64,000 nucleotides of DNA from Sarcomyxa edulis (Eukaryota; Basidiomycota; Agaricomycetes; Agaricales; Mycenaceae), in contig QUOL01000007.1 of assembly GCA_009761415.1 (NCBI GenBank), positions 124,001 through 188,000 on the forward strand, read 5' to 3'. The position numbers and the translations under genes are program-made. The notes below the pieces were generated by a model. The model ran no database searches, was not told where the DNA came from, and saw only the letters and a list, made by a program, of their open reading frames with translations. This document shows, piece by piece, positions 47,128 to 59,125 of this stretch (positions are counted from its first letter, which is position 1; each line of letters starts with the position of its first letter).

Positions 47128-47974
47128 TTACGCAGGAGTTGCGTTAACATGAACTACAGTTCCATCGTCGCCTATTACTTTGAAGCGCACTTGTAGGTAT
47201 AGTGTATCAGAAAAGGTCCGGGATAGAGCGGGGAGAGGCAACATACATATAGTAAAAGGCAATCCTTTTTCTTTTCGAATACTAGTGAAGTACAATGTCG
47301 CTGAACCTGGAATGATTGCATGAAGGTGAGTACCGAGAATATAGTAAACAGATCGAGCACACGCCTTTTGAGCCTTTCACTCGGAAGCTGATGTCTACAT
47401 TCCCTTGTAATTGCGAGATCTACACAAAGGTATGCGTAAGACTTTCTTTCCAATGGAACTCAACGCACGTTGCCATGAATCTGTGGGTCTCCATTGAGCC
47501 ACCATTCTGCTTGAGGGCGGATAGCCTCTCCAAGCAGATCCTTCAATTCGGGGCTCTGGCGCACCGCACGCAAGACTTGTCGGAACACAGAACTACTGAT
47601 CTTCTCTTGGTTCGTCATGTATGCCAAGAATACTCCCCATACTCCAACTCCCACCACAGATAGCGAGAGTATAAGTGGCCATCTTTTCTAAGGGATGCAA
47701 AAGGACTCCGACTTTTAGACCGAAAACTGGAGATACAGCAACCGATATGGCATACCTTCAAAGGTGGGAGTTCTCGACGCAGAGGAGGCCTTGCATAATA
47801 TGGTCTTGGTCTCGCCGAGGCTGAAAACGTTTCGACTATTGGTTCATGGGTTGGTGGAGGTGGCCGGGGCAATTCTGTAGCGTACGACCTGGAGAAAAGA
47901 CGCGTCGATTGTTTGAGAAAAGAAGGAGATATCCTGGGAATATTTCGTGATACTCTCAGCAATGAACTTGACAT
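47128..47974 (-). CDS. COA1: Cytochrome c oxidase assembly factor COA1
   Basis: A mitochondrial inner-membrane protein that helps early maturation of Cox1 in complex IV. Start ATG 47972-47974. Residues 1-35 (MSSSLLRVSRNIPRI..., rich in Ser/Arg, no acids) form a mitochondrial presequence. After an intron comes one membrane segment (PLILSLSVVGVGVWGVFLAY), then VRQSPELKDLLGEAI and GDPQIHGN typical of the family. Three further introns lead to LQGNVDISFRVKGS, ATLYFTSIRKEKGLPFTI and RFKVIGDDGTVV, with stop TAA 47128-47130. The intron at 47307-47364 appears to use a GC donor. Its start is only 117 bases from that of COG6 on the other strand. The pair is enclosed by the two NRPS-like arms. Confidence 0.88.
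47307..47364 (-). other. Probable GC-AG intron in COA1
   Basis: Only a donor right after AAAAG (next bases GCGTGT) and the acceptor TTCCAG join KGSKG to SATLYFTS in frame. The nearby GT donors give frame breaks. Length is 58 bases, like its neighbours. Confidence 0.55.
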
Positions 47975-48091
47975 GATAACTGTAGAGACTGAGGGAGTTC
48001 AGAAAACGTTTGAGAGTCGAGAGTCGAGACGCGACCGCCGACCAAGTCCGTGAAATCCACTTTGCTCCGCGCGATCACTAGCCCGGGGTAC
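47975..48091. promoter_or_regulatory. Compact bidirectional promoter, COA1 / COG6
   Basis: Only 117 bases lie between the two outward-facing ATGs, so 5' leaders and core promoters must overlap. No TATA box is seen. Confidence 0.55.
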
Positions 48092-50821
48092 ATGTCCTCG
48101 CCAACCCTCTCACCGAGTGCATCTTCATCACACATTGACAGCAAGAATCCATGGACACCTCCAACTCGAAATCCAGTCTCTTTGCGCTTGTACAAAGTCT
48201 TGGGGACTAATTTCAATGACGAGGCGACTCAAGAGGCACTTCGAACCCTTTCGGACCTCTACGCGACACCCGTTTCAGTCAAGGGAAAGGAAGTGAAACG
48301 AGATATTGAAGACTTTGAGGATGAGGATGAGGATGAGGATGTGGTGGTTGAAGATGCGGTTTCGTTCTCAGAGGTTATACCAGGCGAATCAGCAGCTCGA
48401 GCCCGCAAGAATCTGAGACGAGATATGGAAAATAAGTTGGCTGAGGGAAGTTATCAGTTCCTGAGGATCTTTGGGGAGGTGGACCAAGTGTGTGTGTTTC
48501 TCGCTAGTTCGTCGCTGTTTGTTTTGATGACCTCTATGGATAGAAATTGGATGAATTACAACAACACGTCGCCGCTATGCGGACGAGCTGCGATGAAGCA
48601 GAGGCCCAGCTCCGATTGACAGATGAAGCCAGCAAAACCCTCCTTGAACGTGCCGGAAACCTGAGGGAAGAAAGGTCTGTTCCTCGTTGCTTTCAGCTTC
48701 CCTTCACTCAAAATCTTCCCCAGAAATGACGTAGAGACTAGAAAGTCTATAGTCTCTCTTTTCCTAGCACAGTTCACTCTGAACGAAGAAGAAGTCGAGG
48801 CTCTGACATCGAGAGATGTTCCCATAGGAAAACATTTCTTCCAAGCCATGGACAAGACCGAACGGATACGGAGCAATTGTAGAGTTCTCATGGCCGGCGA
48901 AGACGAATCGACTAAAGCAGGGTAACCTTCATCTCATCTAGGTCTCATTGCTCTCACTGAACAATCGTTAGCTCGGATATTATGGCTTCCACCGCATCCC
49001 ACCTGGAACTAGGCTACGAGAAATTAGTCCGTTGGTGTACATACGAATTCATGCAAATGGGTAAGGACGATGCTCAACTGGAAGTCGGGCTTACAATGCG
49101 AGAGGCCATCCGCCGACTGCGTAGACGACCAGCACTATTGACGTAAGTCGCGTCTATCTCTCGCCCTGTGATACGAACTCGAGCAAACGTATTTCTAGTG
49201 AATCATTGACGACCCTCTCTCAAACCCGCCAAACGGCTTTGCTATCGTCATTCCTGACCGCCTTGACACGCGGCGTCGGCGCTCGAGGGCCCCGACCCAT
49301 AGAGCTCCACGCTCACGACCCGCTCCGTTACATCGGTGACATGCTTGCCTGGGTTCACCAGGCCATCGCAGCTGAGCGTGAGTTCCTCGAGGCTTTGTTT
49401 GGGATGAAAAGTGACGGAAGGATGGTCGGTAGTGTGCGGGTATTCAGGGCAGATGGGAAGGCGACAGAGGAAGAGGAATGGGTCGGTGAGTTGATGGATT
49501 TGTCGGTTGGGAAATTATGTGTACCGCTGAAGGTGCGTCATTCTAGTTGCGTTGTGACTGCAGAAAAATAACATTAGGCATAGGCTCGAGTACAGCAAAC
49601 GATTCGATCCCAAGAGAGTAGCATTATATCATACAAGGTGGCAAATCTTCTTCAATTCTATATGATTACCATGCGTCGTACTCTCGGAGACAGCGCAATT
49701 CTTACCGTCAATCTACACGAGTAAGTACACTCTCGCCAACACAGGACTTCACTGTAATAACCACAGATCAGTATGACAGAGCTTGCATTCAAAGTCTTCT
49801 ACGATTCTATTGAAGCGCAAGGACGAGCGCTCCTTCGTGTCCCCCTGGTATGTTCAAACTCCTCATTTCCTGCTAGTTGCTCACAAATCTGGTTGACAGG
49901 ATATTACTGATGATTCTTTGACGCCACCACTACAAATCCTCGATCATATGCAGATCCTCCGTGAAATAATGGCGGTTTATCAATCTTCGCTTCTCGGTGA
50001 AGAAGAGGACCAGGATCGCGCTTCCTTAGACTTTGAGCGCATCGCAAATATCATGGTAGACCCGGCTTTACAGATGTGTGTCGCTGCAGCAGAGGAGAAA
50101 AAAAGAGTGAAGCCGAAATGGGATCAAGCTGTCTTTGTGCTGAATTGCTTGACTTACTTGCAAGTAAGTGTAATTTCGTTGTTAGTATACTGCATTGCTG
50201 ATAGGGACCTTGTAGAACGTCTTGGAACAATTCTCATTCACCGTTGGTAAACGGAAGTCGATTCAAGACTTAATCGATGAACGGGTGACAGTGCTCACAG
50301 ACGAACACGTACGTCTCAACGACTCTGCATCCAGATATTAGCTGATCCCTTCTTCTGTTAGTACTCCAACATCCTGATTGACGCTGGAATCAAAGAAGCT
50401 GCAGTTGCAGCTGCATCTCACGGCACCGTACGTCTAGTAATATTAGCCACTATACAAGACTGACTAATCTTTCAAATAGGAGCCCTTGTCCCGAATCCCT
50501 GCCGCCCAGCCAGGCGAATTGCAAACATCGCTTCGGCAATTCTCTCTTTGGCTTTCCAGCCTCGAAGTTGTCCAATCACCGCGTCTCTCCCATTTGACGG
50601 TACAGCGTCTGCACTCCCATATCCATCAAGCGGCGTTGGAACGGATGGCTCGGGCGTATCAAGTGATATGCGAAGAGGTGAAGAAACCGGAGAATAAATA
50701 TGAAGCCGCGTCCACACTTCTGGGGAGTGAGAGACCTTTTGGGCAAGTGCATTTACTGTGGCAGATATTTGGGTTGGAGGAAACGGATGGAGACGATGTC
50801 AAGGAAGAGAAGGAAGTTTGA
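48092..50821 (+). CDS. COG6: Conserved oligomeric Golgi complex subunit 6
   Basis: A subunit of the COG tether (lobe B) that captures vesicles in retrograde traffic within the Golgi. Start ATG 48092 (MSSPTLSPSASSSHID) is the first ATG; an in-frame GTG at 48050 is not needed. The N-terminal part has SLRLYKVLGTNF and an acidic run (EDEDEDED, 48325-48345), then coiled coil (KLDELQQHVAAMRTSCDEAE). Central conserved segments are LGYEKLVRWCTYE, LRRRPALLTESLTTLSQTRQ and HAHDPLRYIGDMLAWVHQ. The C-terminal helical part includes QILREIMAVYQSSL, FVLNCLTYLQNVLEQFSFT and AALERMARAYQVICEEV. Stop TGA 50819-50821. Ten or so introns join in frame. It lies between the two NRPS-like arms, converging on NRPS-like 2 with 265 bases between stops. 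Confidence 0.93.
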
Positions 50822-51086
50822 CTGGGGAGTGTATAATCGATGCTCTACCATTGATTGTTCAGACTACTAGTACTTTTTGATTATACTTGGTTTTGTCGCT
50901 CGCAGGAGGCCTTCTGTGGCGCTTGTCCAAAAAGTTGAAATTTCAAGGCTTGAAGATAATCATGCATACTAAGTAATCGATCATCTGTAACGTCTATTTG
51001 TCTATGATATGAGTACAATATTGGAAATCACGAAAGTGGAAAGTTTATAATGGAAAGTCTAAGTCGTGAAAGGAGAATCTTGATCG

Positions 51087-54000
51087 TTATGCTTTGAAAA
51101 GGCCCTGATCTTCCCAGTAAGCCAACCATTTTGAGACATCGCTTTCATCTAGAGACGAAACACTGTCTAGAGTGGGACTGACAGCCTGAGTCTTTCTGGT
51201 CTGAAGCAACGCCAGACCCATAGACTCCCGATCAGGGCTGCTGGCTGTAGGAACGGTTCCGGCGCGGAGAAACGACAACAGTCGCAATGCGGGAAAACGT
51301 TCCAGAGCTTGTTCGTCATTCAGGTGGGCTTCGAGAGAGGAGAACCATTCGCCGTAAGGAACGAGGCGAACGGATTCAGAGCCAAATTTGGCGTTCAAAA
51401 CTTCAGCGACGGCCGACATCACGTCAGACCAACTCTTGGGACGGGGATGAACGATGTGGAATTCGTTCGCAAGCGATTTCGAGTTAGAGAATAAGATGTC
51501 GAAGACCTGGTGAAGTAACATGAGAAAAAGAAGAAACGGCGATAGATAACAGAATATTCACCGTGTCCGCTGCGATATCAACCGGAAGCCATGTAACGAT
51601 ACTGTGCCGAGGGAAGTCAGGCAATGTGCTGAGGGCGAGACCAGCCTCGACAATATGCGGGACCCAGTCGGTGACATTCCAAGCACCATTCACACGAGAG
51701 CCAGACAGCTGCCCGATCCTTATGTTGGATACAGGCAAACCTCTTTGGCGAGACGCCTCTAGAAGGACCTATGCACGTCCATATTCAGCCTAATTTCGTC
51801 TCAGAGTAAGATTATTGGCAAACCTGCTCAGATACCCATTTCGATTCTCCATATCCGTTCCCGACTGCGATACGAGGATCAGCGATCGGCTCTTCGGGTA
51901 CGCTGCCCGGCCCGGCCCAACTTGTGACCGAAGCCACTGAAGATGTGAAGACAACATGCGGCAACGATGGGCGGGGCGAATGGAGAGCAAGATCTGCCAA
52001 ATGTCGCACTCCTCGGACAAGAGGGTCGAAAGATGACAGCTTCAAGTTGAAGTCGAGACGCCACGCGTTGTGTACTATTCCAGTGACGGAGTTCCTGATC
52101 TGATGAAGGGGTCAGCGTCGAGATACATTCCTGCAAGAGGTAGTTTCACCTCTAAGTAAGTGGTCTCGTCCACCCCCAAATGCTCACGAGCTGCATCCCC
52201 AGTGATCAATCTAAGCTTCGGGCTCTGGAGCAGCGCAACATCGAGACCTCTATCCACGAATGCCTCTGTTTGGCGGTCCAAGATAGATTTTCCTGTAGCC
52301 GCTCTGTTGAGAGCGTAAACGCGAGAGACGCGGGAATCACGAATGAGGTGAGCGAGCAAGTATGAGCCGAGGGTTCCAGTAGAGCCTGTAAGCAAGACTA
52401 CGTCGCCCGTAACTTCAGGCTTGAAATCCGTGACAGGAGTGTGGACTGGGAAGTCGGTCGTATATTTGGAAATCATCTCTACCATGGGTTGGATATGATC
52501 CTCAGAGCTTCCCGAAGAGCTATTGCCATTGCGCAACACGGAGTTCACAATGAAATCTTCGATCGATTTCTGAGTCGGGTGTTCAAACACAAAGTTGTGG
52601 GTGATGCTTCGGATCGCCTGAGGTTCGACGGTTCCTGGGGCTTGACGCAGACCATTGATCAGGGCATTGCGGATATGAGTTGCTTGTAGACTTGTAAAGT
52701 TATCAGTATGAGCTTTAGGGGACAAAATCCACTTCTGCTCACCTGTCGCAACCTTGAACGAAAAGGTCGTCTTCGCGATCGATCTCGAATCCCTTTTCCT
52801 TACCGCCAGCGCCCACTGTCCCCCCAATGATACGAGCGACAAAGGCACGAAGGCCCTGCTCATCCCACGTAGAAGGTGGCTGCGCCCACTCACTCGTAAT
52901 GGCCTCTTCGACGCTACGATATATTGCGTCGATCTCGGCTTCGTAGTTACGAAGAGTAGTACTTCGCACCACCGAACCCTTTGGAGTTCGCAAGAAAGGC
53001 TTTTCGACAGGGTCCGCTATGAGGATATACTCCTTGAAGATTCTGGAGTGAGATGGAGCAAACTCGTTCGCCTTCTCCACAGAGGGCCATATGGTATTCC
53101 GGAACTTTTCGATTTCTCTATCGCTTCCGATATCGATGGGATATGCAGGCTCGATGATTACACCGACTTGGAGGTAATCAGACTCATGAATATCATTGAG
53201 AGACAACACATAAGTACCTTGGTTTCGTGAACGACCGAACATAACAGCTCCTTGAATGATAGGATTGCCGGAGATGATGTTCTCTACGAAGAGTCAGTCA
53301 CATCTAAGCGCGAGGTACAAGCATGTCATACCTAGGGGACCTGGGTTTGTCTTTTCGCCATTGCTAATGCGCCAACCATGGGTATCAGTCAAGATTCTTA
53401 TTCTCCAAAAAGATATACGTACGCCATGATGATTTGATCGTCGCTACGACCCACAATCTTGTAGTATCCCTTCCTGGTGGGATGCTCCTGCAACAGGTCG
53501 TGCGTGTCGTATGTTCGCTTGACATGATCATCGAGCAATGAAGGATGATGACTCGCACATTCCTGTTGATTCCGAATCGTAAGTAATACGAACAAGTGAA
53601 CAATGCAAACGACATACCTGAAGGTTCAGGCCGACATTACCGTTACCATCGGGTATCAAGATAGGCTTGATGTTCAGAGGGAACAAACCATACTTGCGAA
53701 GCAAAATTTGTCAGTTTTATCGTCTTCAAGTACGCTCGTTGGTCCACTTACCTGCCAGTCCTTCCCCATGTTGTCTTTGAGGAGGGGACGGAATAACAGA
53801 CTAGTCTCAGTTCTGCCAGCAATTCTTAGTCTCGATGCTGCGTAAAATCAGAGACTGACTCACGCTCCATACAAGGTCTGTAAGTTTACGCCTGCTGCCA
53901 CTATTTTGTCACCTGCTGCCTGCGATAAGGGGCCACCAGCGTAATTCTATACGCAAGAGACAGATTAGAAATATGCAACACAGAGACTAGAAACTCTGAC

Positions 54001-55254
54001 GCACTAGGATGATATTGAGTCCGACCAACTCGTTTATGGCTTCCGGATCTTGGGCCCATTCCTTGAAGACCACAAGTATCATTGATAATCCAGAGAACAG
54101 TTATAAAATACGCGTACCTCTATGAAGGTTGGGAACGCGACCGTCACATTCGATTTACTCCTGATCAACGCGTTCAAATAATTCGCGGAATTCGGAACCT
54201 TGGGAGGGTCGGTGGGATAGAAGAATGCTGCAATGACGCCACCTATTCGAAAGTAATCAGAACAAGTTTTCATACCTCTGGACAAGATAATACTCACAAG
54301 CTAAGGGGGCACCAAGCTCAGTGCAGAATCCCATGGCATGGAAGGCTGGAGCAGCCATCACTCCTATTGTCTTCCCTGCAATGTCCGTTTCACCAAGCCA
54401 GAAGACGTTGAACCATTCGTGCCCGCCGCGTTGGTTGATATATATCGGTTTGGGGAATTTGGTACTTCCTGAAGAATGAAGGATCAGGAAAGGCGAGTCT
54501 TCTGTTGCATTGGAGAATGACGGAATAGATCCAAGGGAAGGTAATAATTTGACGGGCTCGTTGGACATGATGGTGGAGAGAACGTCTGTAGGGTGCGGAA
54601 GTTCCAAAAGATGGAGAGGGGTTCCAGATTTCTCGAGCTCTGCGAGTACAGAACGAGTCGTCCTTTCGAGCTGCGTTGCATGATGGTCCGAGATAGGGAC
54701 CGATCCTACTACGAACGAACATGAAGTCGTGGTGAGGAGGTGAACGAGTGCAGGTTGTGAGTTCCTCGGTGACAATGGAAAGGGCTGTATCTGTCAGGAT
54801 ACCTGGTGAGGCAATAGAAACAGACCACTTACTTGAAAACCGGCACGCAGCAGAGCCAAGATCAAGACGCAATAAGTGAACGGATCTAGACTGGAGAGGA
54901 TGGCAATGATACGAGGTTTTCCATTTTCATCAGCGGGACCGCCGGGTATAGCGTCGAAGAAAGTCTGGCCGAGTTTATGAACAGCTCGACCGACTGCCAA
55001 ATAACAGTGAGCATCAATTCAGAACCTCATTAACAAAGGAGCAGGAACTCACGTTGGGCGTACGTGACTTGTAAGTCGGATTCATCTCCCTCGGCGATGA
55101 GCTTTGCAAAGAGATGATCTTTGCTGTGCTGCATATGCCAGTCAATCATCTCATTGATGAACATGGATCCATCAAGAGGAGGATGAACGAAACTTGCACA
55201 GTTCTGTGCTTGCGCTGCGGTGAATACTAGAGGAGTTGGAACTTGAGAAGACAT
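51087..55254 (-). CDS. NRPS-like enzyme 2 (A-T-R carboxylic acid reductase type)
   Basis: Close paralogue of NRPS-like 1 in opposite orientation, with the same A-T-R order. Start ATG 55252-55254 (MSSQVPTPLVF). Adenylation motifs HSSGSTKFPKP (near 54470), YGATETS (across an intron near 53880-53810) and YKIVGRSDDQI are present. The thiolation site is DLFVQGC-DSLQATHIRNAL, with the Ser codon split by an intron (near 52690-52740). The reductase has VVLLTGSTGTLGSYLLAHL, FTSSVASV and YGESKWVSEQV. Stop TAA 51087-51089 after EDQGLFKA. I saw no frameshift. Differences from copy 1 include YGATETS for YGATETG and several substitutions in the adenylation core, so the substrates may differ. Protein identity is high, about 80-85% by eye. 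Confidence 0.92.
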
Positions 55255-55800
55255 GTGTGTTTGGGGGATGAAGTTCCGGACACGAATACTCTTATATACG
55301 TCAAAAATCACCTAAAAGTCGAGATGTCCGTTGACATAAGGGTGTATAGTGGGCCGACGCTCACGGATGCGTGGGATGGGCATAGTTGCCATAATGCCCG
55401 TTTGAAAGATAGAAGTCACCATCGAGCATCAACTGGAATCGGATAGAAGCGACGATCGAAGCATGGTTGGGCCGCTGCTCTCGCAAGGACGACGGTGTTT
55501 GCTTCCTACGATCTCAGTACGAGTGGGTTTCGGGTGATCCTTAGAACGAGATCAATGGATAACGACTCATCCTGTAAAGGTCCTAAAAATAGATGTCAAT
55601 GTAAGAGTAAGCCGAAACTAGACTACCTTGAAGCAACAAGGTAAGTAGATATTGCAAGGTAATCTGGTGCGTTTTGGCTCACCGAGGCTTGGAAGGAAGG
55701 AAGTACTGAATAATCGAGTAAAGAAGCATAAGGCGTCTATAAGCAATCTATAAGAGCCGGGAAGCCGATAAGCTTCAGGGAACAGCAGGAGCAAACATGA
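51087..55800 (-). repeat. Right arm of the NRPS-like inverted duplication
   Basis: Reverse-complement counterpart of about 41490-46124, including about 550 bases upstream of the gene. Downstream of the two stop codons the similarity ends at once. Confidence 0.75.
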
Positions 55801-56365
55801 TTGCCACGTGTAACTTGCCACCGAGATGATTTCCAGAAACTAACTTACTGATGAAACCTGTCAGACGCCGAGAAAATGTCGTATGTTATCTTCTAAAACA
55901 GGGATACTGTATAACAGGATAAATGACCTGCCCGTTTCCGATGGCAGAGTAGAACTTGTGGAAACATCCTGAGTCAGCTTGAAGCAGAGTCGGTGTATTA
56001 GAGTAAGTTTGAGACATTGTGTTTCCCTCTGAGCCCGTCAGAGCAAGCCGATTTGAGCCCGACGACGGCTTGGTCTAGCCATCCAACAGGATGACTGCAT
56101 GGGCCGACCGGTCACTGCGGCAAGTTGAGATCCGAGCTTCAAGAGTGGCCGGGTGTACAGTACATACTGACAAGTTATTTTTAGGGACGGCTTATCGTGA
56201 GATCATTCGTTGATTCGGTATCACGCACCTGTATCAGAGTAAGTATCGTCTTTCACGGTGATACGACACTAACTTTCGTGGCTTTGGGAATTCATCAGCT
56301 CACAACTCTTCTTGCTATCTGTGGCATATTGGCTTATCCGATTCATACCCCTAACTTTTGTCAGT
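55801..56365. other. Intergenic, nothing recognised
   Basis: Outside the right duplication arm and downstream of the dehydrogenase gene. No motifs or repeats seen. Confidence 0.45.
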
Positions 56366-57484
56366 CAATACTCGAAGGTCTGGCCAACGATCTCCTCGCT
56401 CATTTTCCACAACCGCTCCGCGTCCTCCTTGTCCAGGGCGTATGGCTTGAACTGGCCTGCGGTTGCGACTTGACAATCCAAAAGGTACGCCCCGTTGTGG
56501 TCTTGAGACGCCCCAAGTCAGCTATAGCAATCATCGATGAATGACCCTCTTACCAGCTACAGTAGGATCAAAGGAGGCTACGACGTATGTAGCAGTTCCT
56601 TGCGCCTCAGTCTTCCATTTGAAAGCGGCGGGTTGGTTTCCTAATCCCCTATCGAGAGCCTCTGTCGGATTTTATGAATAGAATCGACATCAAGAGCGTA
56701 AAGGGTGGAGGATACTGACGGAGCGATTCGAAATTGGAGAGGAACCGTCCGAGATTTGTGTTAATGGTTCCTGGGTGCACACTGGCAGAGACAAGCCCCT
56801 TCGGGCCTAATTTCTCGGCCAAGGACAACGAGAACAGCATATTGGCTGTTTTGCTCTGTCCGTACGCACGCCACTCATGGTAAGTCTTGCCGTCCTAGAA
56901 GTAAACGTCAATATTGTAATACGAGATGAGAGGAACAAATAGCGTACTGAGAAATTGATATCATCCCAACGTATAGGACTGAGGCGATGACCAGCGCTAC
57001 TAACGTTGACTACCCTAGCCCCAGGACCAGCCGCAAGTATCTTTCCGATGATAAGATTCGTGAAAAGGAAATGGCCGATATGATTAGTGCCGAATTGAAG
57101 CTCAAGCCCTTCTGTAGTCGTCGCATAAGGACAAGCCATTACAGCTGCGTTGTTGATCAAAACATCGATGGATTCTTCGTAAGCATTGACCTCGGCCGCT
57201 GCTTTGCGCACTTGCGCCTGCGATCCCAAATCTAATTCCAGAACTCTGGTCTGGACGTCGGGAGCAACAGAAGAGATAGCCTGTGCAGTCGCTTTCGCTT
57301 TTTCGATGTCACGAGAGGCGAGAATGATGAGTTTGGGCTGATACTTCGCGATGGTCTTCACGAAGTACGCGCCAAGACCACCAGGGGATACACCAGTAGT
57401 AAGGACAGTCTTGCCGTGAATGTGAGATGCAAGGTGTGCAGCAACTTCGTCTGCAGTGCTATCGAAATTGAGATCAGTGGACAT
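56366..57484 (-). CDS. Short-chain dehydrogenase/reductase
   Basis: A Rossmann-fold NAD(P)-dependent oxidoreductase of the retinol-dehydrogenase/WWOX-like fungal group; the substrate is unknown. Start ATG 57482-57484 (MSTDLNFDST). Visible are the cofactor site TGVSPGGLGAYF, ASRDIEKAKA after the second strand, LELDLGS, the structural motif INNAAVM (NNAG-type), FGTNHIGHF, the catalytic Ser of VVNVSSAGHR, and the catalytic pair in YGQSK. Three introns (near 56895-56945, 56660-56715 and 56500-56550) are removed to read ASVHPGTINTNLGR, TYVVASFDP and NGAYLLDCQVA; the stop is TGA 56366-56368. About 315 residues, normal for the group. It lies close to NRPS-like 2 and could reduce its aldehyde product, but only position supports this. 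Confidence 0.88.
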
Positions 57485-57767
57485 GGTGGGTCAAAGTCGA
57501 GATGAAGGTCGTTCCGTCTTTCATGCTAGATATTTATGTAGACCCTACGATGGGTCGACGATGAGTAAGATAGTAATCTGTCTGGGAACCTCCACGGCTT
57601 GGGGACGTACGCGTAAGACATCGGCAGAAGACTCAAGAGCGGGGCCGCTGTGAGGCTCCAGCCAAACATCGTCAACCGTCACGCGTCACGGTGATCACGC
57701 GATCACGTTCGAATCTTTTTCCGAAATGTTCAAATGATCGCGATTCTCGAACTTCAACCACCTGCAG
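57485..57767. promoter_or_regulatory. Divergent promoter region, dehydrogenase / F-box-like gene
   Basis: 283 bases between outward-facing ATGs. It holds an internal near-palindrome CACGCGTCACGGTGATCACG around 57680-57700. Nothing more specific is recognised. Confidence 0.35.
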
Positions 57768-59125
57768 ATGGCCACCATGGGTCCTGCAGGAATGTCATTT
57801 TTCAACTGGAATGCTGACTTTCTGGACCCCATATTTTCATTCAGCAACCCAAGAGATATAATCCAACTTTCATACACCTGCCGCACCGCTAGAGTAGCCA
57901 TAGCCGACTACTTTCGACGCGCTTTCAATATCAATAAACATCTGTCGCGTTATTTCGACAATCCCGCCGATTTCAGGTCTCTCCAAGCACGCACAGGGAC
58001 TCTCATATCTGGATCGAATACTTTACAATTCTTCGATAGGTCGTTCTATCCTGACTCGGATCTGGACTTGTATGTCCCAAGCATATCGGCAGAAGAAGTG
58101 GGGATATGGATGTCTCGACATGGCTATGTCTTCAAACCCCTCCCTGCGCAGCCTGCCAACTTTTTTGACGCGTTACGCATCACGTACGAACCAGAGATCT
58201 TGACGCCGACTACGACACAGATCGTTGCACCCAGAGATAATCTTGAGTGGTATAGGATGCGTGGAGTAGCGAACGTGTTCAATTTTGTGAGGCCTTATGA
58301 CGGCGATATTCTGATTGAAGGGAATGAGGTCGAGGAACATGAGGGAGACGAAGAAAGACCGTTTCATGGACTCAAAGTTCAGATTATAACCGCTACCGCG
58401 ACGCCTCTGGAAATCATCTTGAACTTCCACTCTAGTAAGCAAGAAATTATATTCATTTCGACCTGATCACTAACTCGTAAACAGCATGCGTGATGAACGT
58501 CATCTCGTATGAAAACGCCATCTCCTTCTATCCTCGAGAGACCTTCGTCAAACGTCGTTCACTCATTTGTGCTACGGCCGGTCTTCGCCAAGAGGCAGCC
58601 AGAGAAAAGTACATGACACGCGGATGGACGATGCTACAGTATCTACGTTCTGGTGACCCAGGAAACTTCGGCTCTGCCTTTTGTCGTCATACGCGCCGAG
58701 TTGGTGATCATTACTGCTGGACGATCCCACTCCCTCTACAAGGCGTAACAGTTCCCCCTCCTCTACGATCGCACATGACAGCCATTCGCCACGACAATCT
58801 GACTGTCAATAGTTGGCGTACGCAAGTACACGGACGACAGGACGAAGTTGGTATCACTTTCAATATACTCTCATCGCCGATCCTTCAGCACAGTTACACC
58901 ATCAAAGACGTAGAGTTTGAGGAGTGGATACTGTCGAAGTTGAGCAGGGCGGAACCGTTTGATCCTGATGTTAGAGTCCAGTAAGCAAGCCGATAATCGG
59001 GCACACTCTATAATACTGACCTATAGTCCCTTGATAGGTACGATGCCGAGCTGGGGAGTCTTGCACGCTCTTATTACAACTGTCACGAGACTGTCCGCGC
59101 ATTCTATGACATGGCTTTCGGTTGA
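57768..59125 (+). CDS. F-box-like protein with nucleotidyltransferase-fold motif
   Basis: A hypothetical protein of a type common in Agaricomycete genomes; function unknown. Start ATG 57768. Residues about 18-45 (PRDIIQLSYTCRTARVAIAD) look F-box-like. From about residue 80, ISGSNTLQFFDRSFYPDSDL followed by DLYV fits the hG[GS]-x(9-13)-Dh[DE]h pattern of nucleotidyltransferase-fold proteins. After an intron at about 58435-58485 comes CVMNVISYENAISFYP and RGWTMLQYL. A last intron (about 58981-59040) joins DVRVQ to YDAELGSLARSYYN, ending DMAFG at TGA 59123-59125; without this intron the protein would stop at 58984. The catalytic status of the nucleotidyltransferase motif is unknown. Confidence 0.75.

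Noticed and set aside
48050..48091. Upstream GTG start for COG6
   Set aside because: GTG starts are rare in fungi; ATG 48092 in the same frame precedes all conserved sequence.
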